Origin: Arthrobacter sp.
GTDB lineage: Bacteria > Actinomycetota > Actinomycetes > Actinomycetales > Micrococcaceae
Direction of reading: 5' to 3'
Length of the DNA: 6,436 nucleotides
NCBI GenBank assembly: GCA_030146405.1
Contig: JASLBS010000146.1
Span: forward strand, 1-6,436
Shown: in pieces, positions 1 through 6,381 of the stretch
Numbering within the stretch: the stretch's first letter is position 1
Layout: every line of letters begins with the position of its first letter
Notes under the pieces: model-generated
Seen by the model: the letters and a program-made list of their open reading frames with translations, nothing else
Told to the model about the DNA's origin: nothing
The model's database searches: none
Translations under genes and position numbers: made by a program

Positions 1-1161
1 CTCACCACGCTCGTGTTCGTCCTCTCGCCCCTCTCGCTGGTCCTCGGCCGTCAGGTCTACCTGGACAACATCGGCGTGCCCTGGCTGCTGCTGGCCTTCT
101 ACCTGGCCCTGAGCACCAACCACTCGCTCCGCGACCACGTCCTGGCCGGTGCCTGCTTCGCCGTCGCCGTGCTCTCCAAGGAGACACTCGCCATCTTCGG
201 GCCGGCACTCGTGCTCGCCATGATCAACCGCCCGCGCTGGAGCAACCGTGCGTTCTCGGTGGTGGGGTTCCTCTCCGTGGGCGGGCTGCTGCTGGCGTTC
301 TACCCGCTGGCCGCCCTGCTGCGGAACGAACTCTTCTCCGGCGACGATCACGTGTCGCTGCAGGACGCCCTCGCCTACCAGTTCCTCGAGCGCTCCGGCT
401 CGGGCACCATCTTCCAGGCCGGCTCCAGCCGGGCCGAGCTCTGGCAGGGCTGGCTCTACTTCGACAAGTACCTGATCGCGGCCGGCCTGATCGCCGCCTT
501 CATCTGCCTCTTCCGGCGCAACGCCCACTTCGTGGCGCTCGCGATCCTCTGCTTCGCCGTCCCGATCCTCCTGGGTCAGGGCTACCTGCCCGCCATGTAC
601 ATCATCGCGGTGATCCCCTTCCTGGCCCTGGCCCTCGGGACCGCGGTGGATGTGCTCTGGACCGGCGTCGAGAAGCTGTGGAATCACCGGCCCGAGCTGA
701 AGGTCCCGCTCCGCACCACCTTCATCGGTGCGCTGGGCCTCGCCCTCGTGCTGATGTCCATGCCGCAGTGGTTCCAGCAGGACCGCGTGCTCCTCACCGC
801 GGACACCAACCAGGACTGGCTGAACACCCTCCACTGGGTCCAGGACAATGTGGAGCGTGAGAACGTGGTGCTTGCCCCGTACTCCATGTGGCATGACCTC
901 AATGCCAGCGGCTGGGACGATCCCTGGAAGATGATCGCTGTCGAGAAGCCCGACCTCGACGCCCAGTTCAACGTCGCTCACCCGGAGGGCTGGCGGGCCG
1001 TGGACTACATCATCGTGGGGCCGATCGTCCTCGACAACATCGAGAACCTCGGCCTGACGCAGACCGGCCTGGCACTCGAGAACTCCGAGCCCGTCGCCAC
1101 CTTCGGTGAGTGGAGCGTCCACCGCGTCGATACATCGGCCGTCCAAGCAGGGGGAAACTGA
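1..1161 (+). CDS. GT-C / GT39-like membrane glycosyltransferase, C-terminal part (5' end outside window)
   Basis: The reading frame is open from base 1 and ends at TGA 1159-1161, giving 386 residues; the GTG at 13 is internal, not a start. Residues about 1-255 are mostly hydrophobic, with roughly seven or eight membrane helices. An early loop carries GRQVYLDNIGVPW and a later one LSKETLAIF, both resembling loops of PMT/ArnT-type (GT39-like) enzymes, which transfer sugar from a polyprenyl-phosphate-sugar donor on the outer face of the membrane. A soluble domain of about 120 residues follows the last helix (DTNQDWLNTLHWVQDNV, then APYSMWHDL), as in actinobacterial lipid-carrier-dependent glycosyltransferases. 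The catalytic acidic residue of GT-C enzymes normally lies in the first periplasmic loop, which is not in the window, so activity cannot be judged. The next gene, one base downstream, likely makes its lipid-sugar donor. The acceptor (protein, lipid or glycan) is unknown. Confidence 0.82.
   Translation, partial: LTTLVFVLSPLSLVLGRQVYLDNIGVPWLLLAFYLALSTNHSLRDHVLAGACFAVAVLSKETLAIFGPALVLAMINRPRWSNRAFSVVGFLSVGGLLLAFYPLAALLRNELFSGDDHVSLQDALAYQFLERSGSGTIFQAGSSRAELWQGWLYFDKYLIAAGLIAAFICLFRRNAHFVALAILCFAVPILLGQGYLPAMYIIAVIPFLALALGTAVDVLWTGVEKLWNHRPELKVPLRTTFIGALGLALVLMSMPQWFQQDRVLLTADTNQDWLNTLHWVQDNVERENVVLAPYSMWHDLNASGWDDPWKMIAVEKPDLDAQFNVAHPEGWRAVDYIIVGPIVLDNIENLGLTQTGLALENSEPVATFGEWSVHRVDTSAVQAGGN
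1149..1155 (+). promoter_or_regulatory. Ribosome binding site of the GT2-GtrA gene
   Basis: AGGGGGA lies 7 bases before ATG 1163, inside the last codons of the preceding glycosyltransferase gene. It selects ATG 1163 over the in-frame upstream GTG/ATG-type codons near 1106, because translation from 1163 begins directly with the conserved GT2 first strand (LLSIIVPTFNE). Confidence 0.7.
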
Positions 1162-1162
1162 C

Positions 1163-2536
1163 ATGCTGCTCTCCATCATCGTGCCCACGTTCAACGAAGC
1201 CGGGAACGTCGAGGAACTGGTCCGGCGGATCGGTGCCGCCTGCGAGGGGATCGACGCGGAGGTGGTCTTCGTGGACGACTCCTCGGACACCACCCCCCAG
1301 GAGATCCTCCGCTGCGCCGCGGAATCGTCCCTGCCCGTCCACCTCCACCACCGGGACAAGCCCGAGGGTGGCCTCAGCGGAGCGGTGGTGGCCGGCATCA
1401 CCGCGAGCCGGGCCACCTACTGCCTCGTGATGGACGGGGACCTCCAGCACCCGCCGGAGATGATCCCCGTGCTCCTCGCGCAGCTCGAGAAGGGGAACGC
1501 CGACGTGGCGGTCGCCTCCCGCTACTGCGGCACGGGCGGCAAGAACGACGGCCTGGCCAATGTCTACCGCAAGGCGGTGTCCACCGGCGTCACCATGATC
1601 ACGCGCGCACTGTTCCCGGTGCGCCTGCGCCACTGCACGGACCCCATGACCGGGTTCTTCGCGTTCCGGCGCTCGCAGGTGGACCTGGCACTGCTCCGGC
1701 CGAACGGCTTCAAGATCCTGCTCGAGATCCTCGTGCGGAACCGGCTCCGGGTGGAGGAGGTGCCGTTCGTCTTCGCCGAGCGGAACGCCGGCGAGTCCAA
1801 GGCCACCCTCAACCAGGGCCTGCGCTTCCTGCGCCAGCTCGGCGAACTGCGCGCCGGCCGTGTGGGTCTCTTCGCCGTCGTCGGGGGGATCGGCACCGTT
1901 CTCAACCTGATGATCATGGCGTTCCTCCTGAGCTTCGGTGCCCACTACGTCCTCGCGGCGATCGTGGCCGCGGAGCTCACCATCCTCACCAACTTCGTGA
2001 TGCAGGAGAAGCTGGTGTTCGCCGGTGACCGCCGCAGCGCGTCCGCCGTGCGCACCCGCTTCGCCCAGTCCGTGGGCTTCAACAACGTCGAGGCCCTGCT
2101 GAGGATGCCGATCCTCGTGCTGCTCGTGGAACTGCTCTCGTTCAACAGCATCCTGGCGCAGGCGGGAACCCTCGCCGCGGCGTTCGTGGTGCGCTACATG
2201 TTCCACGCCAAGGTGGTGTACCGGAAGCGGGACACCGTGCCGGCCCTCGCAGGTACTCCCGAGGGGGAGGCCGTGGCCACCGCCCCGGCCGCCGCGGAGG
2301 AGCTGCTCGCCGAACCGCTGCCGGAGCCACAGGGCATCCCTGCCTTCACCGGCCCCACCGCCTCTCCGGCGCGGGGCCGGCGCGCAGCCGCGACGGAGTA
2401 CGATGCTCCGGGTCGCCCCCGGGCCGAAGCGCCGAGCCCGAGGAGCGAGGCTCCGCTGTCACTGCCGGTCTCGCTGATGCACGCGGAGGACGCCGGGATC
2501 AGATCTTTGACCGCCCAGCGCCAGGTGCAGCCCTAG
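1163..2536 (+). CDS. Polyprenyl-phosphate sugar synthase: GT2 (DPM1-like) domain fused to GtrA membrane domain
   Basis: 457 residues. The GT2 domain (about 3-225) has the dolichol-phosphate mannose synthase signature set: SIIVPTFNEAGN (4-15), VFVDDSS (35-41), the metal-binding DGDLQHPPE (D91, D93, Q95), DPMTGFFAFRR (160-170) and ERNAGESKA (206-214). It therefore probably transfers a sugar from a nucleotide donor to a polyprenyl phosphate on the cytoplasmic face; GDP-mannose is the best guess and UDP-glucose the alternative. Residues about 232-355 form a GtrA-like domain with four hydrophobic helices, starting GRVGLFAVVGGIGT and ending FVVRYMFHAKVVYRKR. GtrA domains are thought to help flip or anchor the lipid-linked sugar. 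The last 100 residues are Pro/Ala/Glu/Arg-rich and probably disordered, with two similar heptads (PRAEAPS, PRSEAPL) at 419-432. The gene starts one base after the upstream GT-C stop, so the two are co-transcribed and probably coupled; the synthase would supply that enzyme's donor. A strong hairpin follows the stop. Confidence 0.9.
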   Translation: MLLSIIVPTFNEAGNVEELVRRIGAACEGIDAEVVFVDDSSDTTPQEILRCAAESSLPVHLHHRDKPEGGLSGAVVAGITASRATYCLVMDGDLQHPPEMIPVLLAQLEKGNADVAVASRYCGTGGKNDGLANVYRKAVSTGVTMITRALFPVRLRHCTDPMTGFFAFRRSQVDLALLRPNGFKILLEILVRNRLRVEEVPFVFAERNAGESKATLNQGLRFLRQLGELRAGRVGLFAVVGGIGTVLNLMIMAFLLSFGAHYVLAAIVAAELTILTNFVMQEKLVFAGDRRSASAVRTRFAQSVGFNNVEALLRMPILVLLVELLSFNSILAQAGTLAAAFVVRYMFHAKVVYRKRDTVPALAGTPEGEAVATAPAAAEELLAEPLPEPQGIPAFTGPTASPARGRRAAATEYDAPGRPRAEAPSPRSEAPLSLPVSLMHAEDAGIRSLTAQRQVQP

Positions 2537-2571
2537 GCGGGGAACGTTTGGTTTGAGGACGCCGTTCTCGT

Positions 2572-2607
2572 CCACCGGCGGGCTGCCCCTGGGTAGCCCG
2601 CCGGTGG
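2572..2607 (+). terminator. Strong GC-rich hairpin after the glycosyltransferase operon
   Basis: CCACCGGCGGGCT (2572-2584) pairs perfectly with AGCCCGCCGGTGG (2595-2607), a 13-bp stem. The 10-base loop GCCCCTGGGT can close further by GC pairs. It begins 35 bases after the GT2-GtrA stop. No T-run follows, so it is not a textbook intrinsic terminator, but U-poor hairpins of this kind are common at gene ends in high-GC actinobacteria. Its place between two unrelated same-strand operons supports a terminator or 3'-end-stabilising role. Confidence 0.65.
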
Positions 2608-2615
2608 TGCATCAC

Positions 2616-2649
2616 GCTGCGGCACCCGACCCGGACGCTCTGCCGCAGC
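2616..2649 (+). terminator. Second hairpin, possible backup terminator
   Basis: GCTGCGGCA (2616-2624) is the exact reverse complement of TGCCGCAGC (2641-2649), giving a 9-bp stem with a 16-base loop. It starts 8 bases after the first hairpin. A short pyrimidine run (TTTCTT, 2663-2668) lies 14 bases past the stem, too far for a classical intrinsic terminator. It could be a backup terminator, or a structured leader if transcription of the next operon starts upstream of it. Confidence 0.35.
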
Positions 2650-2716
2650 AGCGCCGGCCCGGTTTCTTAGGTAGCACTGGGATGCCCCGGCACCCTGCAC
2701 AGTGGCACGATTAGCT

Positions 2717-2742
2717 CAAGGAATCCTTGCGTAATTACCGCA
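2717..2742. promoter_or_regulatory. Two adjacent palindromes upstream of sufS, candidate operator
   Basis: CAAGGA-A-TCCTTG (2717-2729) is a perfect 6+1+6 palindrome. It is followed at once by the perfect 8-base palindrome GTAATTAC (2731-2738), whose flanks TGC (2728-2730) and CGCA (2739-2742) extend the symmetry with one extra C. The pair ends 32 bases before the sufS start and sits in an AT-richer patch than its surroundings, which suits a promoter/operator zone. I could not assign convincing -35 and -10 boxes. The site does not resemble the CAAC-N6-GTTG motif described for SufR. Regulatory function is inference. Confidence 0.35.
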
Positions 2743-2762
2743 GGGGAGACGCGAACTGATCC

Positions 2763-2768
2763 GAGGAG
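2763..2768 (+). promoter_or_regulatory. Ribosome binding site deciding the GTG start of sufS
   Basis: GAGGAG lies 6 bases before GTG 2775. The next in-frame GTG at 2781 would leave 12 bases, a poorer fit, and no ATG occurs close by in frame. This supports GTG 2775. Confidence 0.7.
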
Positions 2769-2774
2769 CCCGAA

Positions 2775-4094
2775 GTGCCCGTGGTTGACACGCCCATCAC
2801 GCTCACCGCCGTCGGCGACGGACTGACGGACGCCGAAGTGCACCGCATCCGCAACGACTTCCCGATCCTCGGCACCGAGGTCAACGGATCGCCGCTCGTG
2901 TACCTCGATTCCGGTGCCACCTCCCAGAACCCCACCAGCGTGATGGAAGCCGAGCAGGAGTTCTACGAGCAGCGGAACGCGGCAGTGCACCGCGGGGCGC
3001 ACACGCTCGCCGTGGACGCCACCGACGCCTACGAGGACGCCCGCACCGCCGTCGCCCGCTTCATCGGGGCCCGCGTGAGCGAGCTGGTCTGGACCTCGAA
3101 CGCCACCGAGGGCATCAACCTCGTGGCCTACGCCATGTCCAACGCTGCAGCAGGACGTGGCGGCGAGGCAGCGCGGCGCTTCGCCGTGGGCCCGGGGGAC
3201 CGCATCGTGGTCACCGAGATGGAGCACCACGCAAACCTGATCCCCTGGCAGGAACTCGCCGCACGCACGGGGGCCGAGCTCCGCTTCATCCCCGTGGCCG
3301 AGGACGGCACGCTGCGCCTCGAGGACGCCGCCGAGGTGATCACACCGGCCACCCGCATGGTGGCCTTCTCCCACGCCTCGAACGTGCTCGGCACCATCAA
3401 TCCGGTGGCCGAGATCGTGGCGCTCGCCAAAGAAGTCGGCGCCCTGACCCTCCTCGACGCCTGCCAGTCCGTGCCGCACCTCCCGGTGGACGTCAAGGCC
3501 CTGGACGTGGACTTCCTCGTCTTCTCCGGCCACAAGATGCTGGGCCCCACCGGCATCGGGGCGCTGTACGGGCGGGCCGAACTCCTCAACGCCATGCCGC
3601 CGTTCCTCACCGGCGGCTCCATGATCACCACCGTGACCATGGAGCGGGCCGAGTACCTGCCCTCGCCCAACCGCTTCGAGGCGGGTACCCAGCGCATCTC
3701 GCAGGCCGTGGCGCTCGGCGCTGCAGCGAACTACCTCTCCGAGACCGGGATGGCACGCATCGAGGCATGGGAGGCCACGCTCGGCGCCCGGCTCGTGGAG
3801 GGACTCGGCGCGATCGAGGGCATCCGCGTCCTCGGGCCCGGCGCAGGCCTGCCGCGCATCGGCCTCGCGGCGTTCGACGTCGACGGCGTCCACGCACACG
3901 ACGTCGGGCAGTTCCTCGATGACAAGGGCATCGCCGTGCGGGTGGGCCACCACTGCGCGCAGCCGCTCCACCGGCGCTTCGGGCTGACGGCCACCACGCG
4001 CGCCAGCACCTACCTCTACACCACCACGGACGAGGTGGACGCGTTCCTGGACGCCGTTGCCGGCGTCCGCCCTTTCTTCGGAGCATCCTCATGA
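2775..4094 (+). CDS. sufS: Cysteine desulfurase SufS (group II, PLP-dependent)
   Basis: 439 residues, GTG start. SufS removes sulfur from L-cysteine, leaving alanine and a persulfide on its own catalytic cysteine, and hands the sulfur to a partner for Fe-S cluster assembly in the cytosol. The fold-type I aminotransferase features are all visible: substrate/cofactor motif VYLDSGATSQ (42-51), VHRGAHTLA (71-79), EMEHHANLIPW (148-158, His stacking on PLP), LLDACQS (226-232, D228 and Q231 contacting PLP), SGHKMLGPTG (251-260) with Schiff-base Lys254, RVGHHCAQP (389-397) with catalytic Cys394, and TTRAS (407-411) with Arg409 for the substrate carboxylate. It is about 30 residues longer than E. coli SufS, from an N-terminal extension of some 20 residues and an insert near 122-140 (AAAGRGGEAARRFAVGPG) that I recall as common in actinobacterial homologues. 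It overlaps sufU by four bases (ATGA). No sufB, sufC or sufD lies in the window. Selenocysteine lyase activity is a possible side reaction. Confidence 0.95.
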   Translation: MPVVDTPITLTAVGDGLTDAEVHRIRNDFPILGTEVNGSPLVYLDSGATSQNPTSVMEAEQEFYEQRNAAVHRGAHTLAVDATDAYEDARTAVARFIGARVSELVWTSNATEGINLVAYAMSNAAAGRGGEAARRFAVGPGDRIVVTEMEHHANLIPWQELAARTGAELRFIPVAEDGTLRLEDAAEVITPATRMVAFSHASNVLGTINPVAEIVALAKEVGALTLLDACQSVPHLPVDVKALDVDFLVFSGHKMLGPTGIGALYGRAELLNAMPPFLTGGSMITTVTMERAEYLPSPNRFEAGTQRISQAVALGAAANYLSETGMARIEAWEATLGARLVEGLGAIEGIRVLGPGAGLPRIGLAAFDVDGVHAHDVGQFLDDKGIAVRVGHHCAQPLHRRFGLTATTRASTYLYTTTDEVDAFLDAVAGVRPFFGASS

Positions 4095-4543
4095 GCACGG
4101 GCCTGGAACAGCTGTACCAGCAGATCATCCTCGACCACGCCAAGGAACGGCAGGGCTCGCCGCTGCGCGATCACGACGGCGGAGGCCGGGTGGGTGAGTC
4201 CCACCAGCTGAACCCGGTGTGCGGCGACGAGATCACCCTGCGCGCCGGCGTGCTGGACGGCACCGTGACGGCCGTGAGCTGGGACGGCGCGGGCTGCACC
4301 ATCTCCATGGCCTCCGCCTCCGTGCTGACCGGGCTCGCCGAGGGGCTGCACCGCGACGAGGTGCTGGTGCTCGTGGACGCGTTCCGCGAGGTGATGCGCT
4401 CGCGCGGCAGGATCGAGGGGGACGAGGAGGTGCTGGGCGATGCCGCGGCGTTCTCCGGCGTCTCACGCTTCCCCGCGCGGGTGAAGTGCGCCATGCTCGC
4501 CTGGGTGGCCCTCGAGGAATCGTTGCTGGCCGCCAACGGCTGA
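4091..4543 (+). CDS. sufU: SufU, zinc-dependent sulfurtransferase partner of SufS
   Basis: 150 residues, normal length for SufU. It has an IscU-like fold, and the zinc-site residues are present: Cys44 and Asp46 in NPVCGDEI, Cys69 in WDGAGCTIS, and Cys133 in VKCAMLAW. In Bacillus subtilis the equivalent residues bind Zn2+, and the site accepts the persulfide sulfur from SufS by ligand exchange, so SufU acts as activator and sulfur acceptor rather than as a true Fe-S scaffold. The insert of roughly 18-21 residues between the second and third cysteines (around 101-122), which separates SufU from IscU, is present. The ATG overlaps the sufS stop (ATGA), with GGAG at 4080-4083 as ribosome binding site, so equal, coupled production with SufS is likely. 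The N-terminal segment reads DHAKERQGSPL where many SufU proteins have a DHY-NPRN-type sequence, a lineage variation with no obvious loss of function. Confidence 0.94.
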   Translation: MSTGLEQLYQQIILDHAKERQGSPLRDHDGGGRVGESHQLNPVCGDEITLRAGVLDGTVTAVSWDGAGCTISMASASVLTGLAEGLHRDEVLVLVDAFREVMRSRGRIEGDEEVLGDAAAFSGVSRFPARVKCAMLAWVALEESLLAANG

Positions 4544-4592
4544 CCCGCTTCGCGCTGCTTTCCCTTGCTGCGCCGATCCTTCCGGCCGCGCT

Positions 4593-4644
4593 CAGCCGGC
4601 GGGCTGCGGACGTTCTGTTCACGTCCCGCTCGCGGAGCGTCCGC
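4593..4644. terminator. Weak hairpins in the convergent sufU / kinase intergenic region
   Basis: The 101 bases between the sufU stop and the end of the oppositely directed kinase gene contain only short stems: CAGCC/GGCTG (4593-4597/4602-4606), GCGGA/TCCGC (4632-4636/4640-4644), and a longer-range GCGGACG/CGTCCGC (4606-4612/4638-4644). One of these would sit just behind the kinase stop codon. None has a T-run. A shared bidirectional terminator is expected from the convergent layout, but the sequence support is weak. I see no small gene here. Confidence 0.25.
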
Positions 4645-6381
4645 TCAGGGCTCGGGCTGCGAACTACCCGCTGGGTTCCCCGCCTGCGGAAGGTGCAGGG
4701 CGAAGCGACTGCCCTGGCCCGGCTCGCTGGTCACCGTGATCGTGCCGCCGTGCTCGCTGACGATGCTCTTGGTGATCACCAGTCCCAGCCCCACGCCGGA
4801 CACGGTGGAGATCCGCACGGAGGGGGAGCGGAAGAACCGGTCGAAGACGTGCTGCAGGTCCTCCGCCTCGATGCCGATCCCGGTGTCCTCCACCACGATG
4901 GTCAGCCCGCTCACCTCGTCCAGCCACGCATCGAGGGTGATCGTGCCACCGCGCCTGGTGTACTTGACGGCGTTGCTGACCAGATTGTCCACCGCCTGCC
5001 CGAGCCGGAGCGGGTCCACCACGGCGGGCAGCGACGACGGCGTCCGGTTGGTCACCTCCACGCCGGCGCGGGCGGCGCGGGGCAGCGCCGACGCCATGGA
5101 GTCCTCGAGGACGCGGCTCACGTCGGTGGGGACCGGGTGGACCTCGAAGGTGCCGGCGTTGATGGCGAGGAGATCCTCGACGAGGTGCTCGAGACGTACC
5201 ACGTTGCGCCGGACCACCTGGAGGTGGTGGCGCAGGTCGTCCGGGAGGTCGTCCCGTTCGAGCGACAGGTCCAGGTAGCCGAGGATCGACGTGAGGGGCG
5301 TCCGGAACTCGTGCGAGACGTTGGAGAGGAAGTCGTCCTTCGCCTGCAGGGCCAGGATCAGCTCGGTCATGTCCTGGAAGGAGACCACCGTTCCCGCGAA
5401 GGTGCCGTCGTCGTCGTGCATGGCGTGGGAGGTCACCGCAATGGCCCGCTGGGAACGTCCCGTGCCCACCCACACCTGGACGGCATCGAGGTCCTCGTCG
5501 TGGATGGCCCGGTACACCGGGCGCTCCTCGGGCGGCACGGGCGTCACGCGGTCGGGGCCGAAGACGAGCAGGTCCGCCTCCGCCGGATCGTCGACGCCGG
5601 GAGGCGCGGCAGCCAGGTGGGCCTCGCGCTGCGGGGCGTTCATCACGATGTCGTTCCCGCAGGCGTCCACCGCCAGGAGCCCCACCCCCACGGTGTCGAA
5701 CACGGTACGGAGGAGGCGCTCGCGCTGTTGTCCGGCCTCGACACTCTCCCGTAGGGCGGCCTGCGAGGCACGCAGTTCCTCCTGCCGTGCCCGGTTCTCC
5801 TGGGTGAGGGCGCTGACGAGCAGGGCGAGGCCCATGAGCATGAGGGGCAGGAGGATGGGCTGGATGAGGGAATCGAGGGACAGCTTCTCGGGGTGCAGGA
5901 CCAGGGAGAGCCAGACCATCACGAACGAGGGTACGAGCGTCAGGGTCACTGCGGTGCGGGCCCGGATGCGGGTGGCAGCGATCCACACCACCGGGAACGC
6001 CGCCAGGAGACCCACCGCTACGAAGCCCTCACCGGCGGACGCACGGGAGAGTCCCACGCCCACGAAGTCCGCCAGGGGAACCAGGATCACGTAGCGCCCC
6101 TCGATCCTGGACCACGGGAGCACGCAGCACAGCGCGAGGACGAGGACGGTGAGGAGCCACCCGGCCACGAACAGCACGGGCGCGATGAGCGGTTCCTGGA
6201 CCGCGAGCCCGAGAACCACGGCCAGGGCGAACGTGACGGTCAGGGCGGCCTGGCTGAGGATGATGCTGCGGCGGTGCGGGCCACGCTCCCCGGACCAGCC
6301 CTGTCCCGTGAGGTGCAACCCCTCCGCAACCCAGCCGCGGTTCCCCCGGGGGACGTCAGTCGGTGCGGTCGTCGAAGACAT
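4645..6381 (-). CDS. Membrane-bound PAS sensor histidine kinase
   Basis: 578 residues. A polar N-terminus of about 38 residues precedes six predicted membrane helices (about 40-61, 66-90, 97-112, 119-136, 143-162, 174-192). A probable coiled-coil linker follows (193-222, QENRARQEELRASQAALR). The PAS domain (about 224-340) includes TPVPPEERPVYRAI and ends VSFQDMTE. The HisKA domain (about 347-410) has phospho-acceptor His357 in SNVSHEFRTPL. The HATPase domain (about 455-565) has the N box DNLVSNAVKYT (Asn470), G1 EDTGIGI (498-504), F box FDRFFRS and G2 GVGLGL (529-534). All catalytic motifs are intact, so an active kinase is expected. The periplasmic loops are very short, so it more likely senses a membrane or intracellular cue, through the helices or the PAS domain. 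The ATG at 6381 is preceded by a modest GACGGGG and overlaps an upstream same-strand reading frame; the kinase frame itself stays open to the window edge without an ATG, GTG or TTG. No response regulator is in the window; it may lie upstream, beyond the right edge. Confidence 0.92.
   Translation of the reverse strand: MSSTTAPTDVPRGNRGWVAEGLHLTGQGWSGERGPHRRSIILSQAALTVTFALAVVLGLAVQEPLIAPVLFVAGWLLTVLVLALCCVLPWSRIEGRYVILVPLADFVGVGLSRASAGEGFVAVGLLAAFPVVWIAATRIRARTAVTLTLVPSFVMVWLSLVLHPEKLSLDSLIQPILLPLMLMGLALLVSALTQENRARQEELRASQAALRESVEAGQQRERLLRTVFDTVGVGLLAVDACGNDIVMNAPQREAHLAAAPPGVDDPAEADLLVFGPDRVTPVPPEERPVYRAIHDEDLDAVQVWVGTGRSQRAIAVTSHAMHDDDGTFAGTVVSFQDMTELILALQAKDDFLSNVSHEFRTPLTSILGYLDLSLERDDLPDDLRHHLQVVRRNVVRLEHLVEDLLAINAGTFEVHPVPTDVSRVLEDSMASALPRAARAGVEVTNRTPSSLPAVVDPLRLGQAVDNLVSNAVKYTRRGGTITLDAWLDEVSGLTIVVEDTGIGIEAEDLQHVFDRFFRSPSVRISTVSGVGLGLVITKSIVSEHGGTITVTSEPGQGSRFALHLPQAGNPAGSSQPEP

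Noticed and set aside
13..15. GTG at 13 as the start of the first glycosyltransferase
   Set aside because: The frame is open to base 1, the codon falls inside a hydrophobic segment, and GT39-like enzymes have well over 100 further N-terminal residues. The gene is cut by the window edge.
1010..2206. Long open frame on the minus strand (398 codons) opposite the GT-C/GT2 genes
   Set aside because: It is His/Glu/Arg/Gly-rich with no recognisable domain and lies opposite two genes with clear family motifs. It is the usual antisense shadow of GC-rich coding DNA.
2663..2774. A sigma-70-type promoter before sufS
   Set aside because: I looked for TTGAC-like and TAnnnT boxes at 16-19 base spacing and found no pair good enough to report. 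Only the palindromes and the ribosome binding site are supported.
2537..2774. Riboswitch, small RNA or small gene in the intergenic region
   Set aside because: The two simple hairpins do not form a multi-branched or known aptamer pattern, and no short frame with a ribosome binding site and plausible composition was seen.
2667..3971. Long open frame on the minus strand (434 codons) opposite sufS
   Set aside because: Composition is low-complexity (Gly/Val/His/Glu) without motifs, and it is fully antisense to sufS, whose catalytic residues are all in place. It is a shadow frame.
4219..5754. Plus-strand frame of 511 codons spanning sufU, the intergenic gap and the kinase
   Set aside because: It runs out of frame through sufU and antisense through the kinase, and its product is Arg/Gly/His-rich with no domain. 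It is a product of high GC content.
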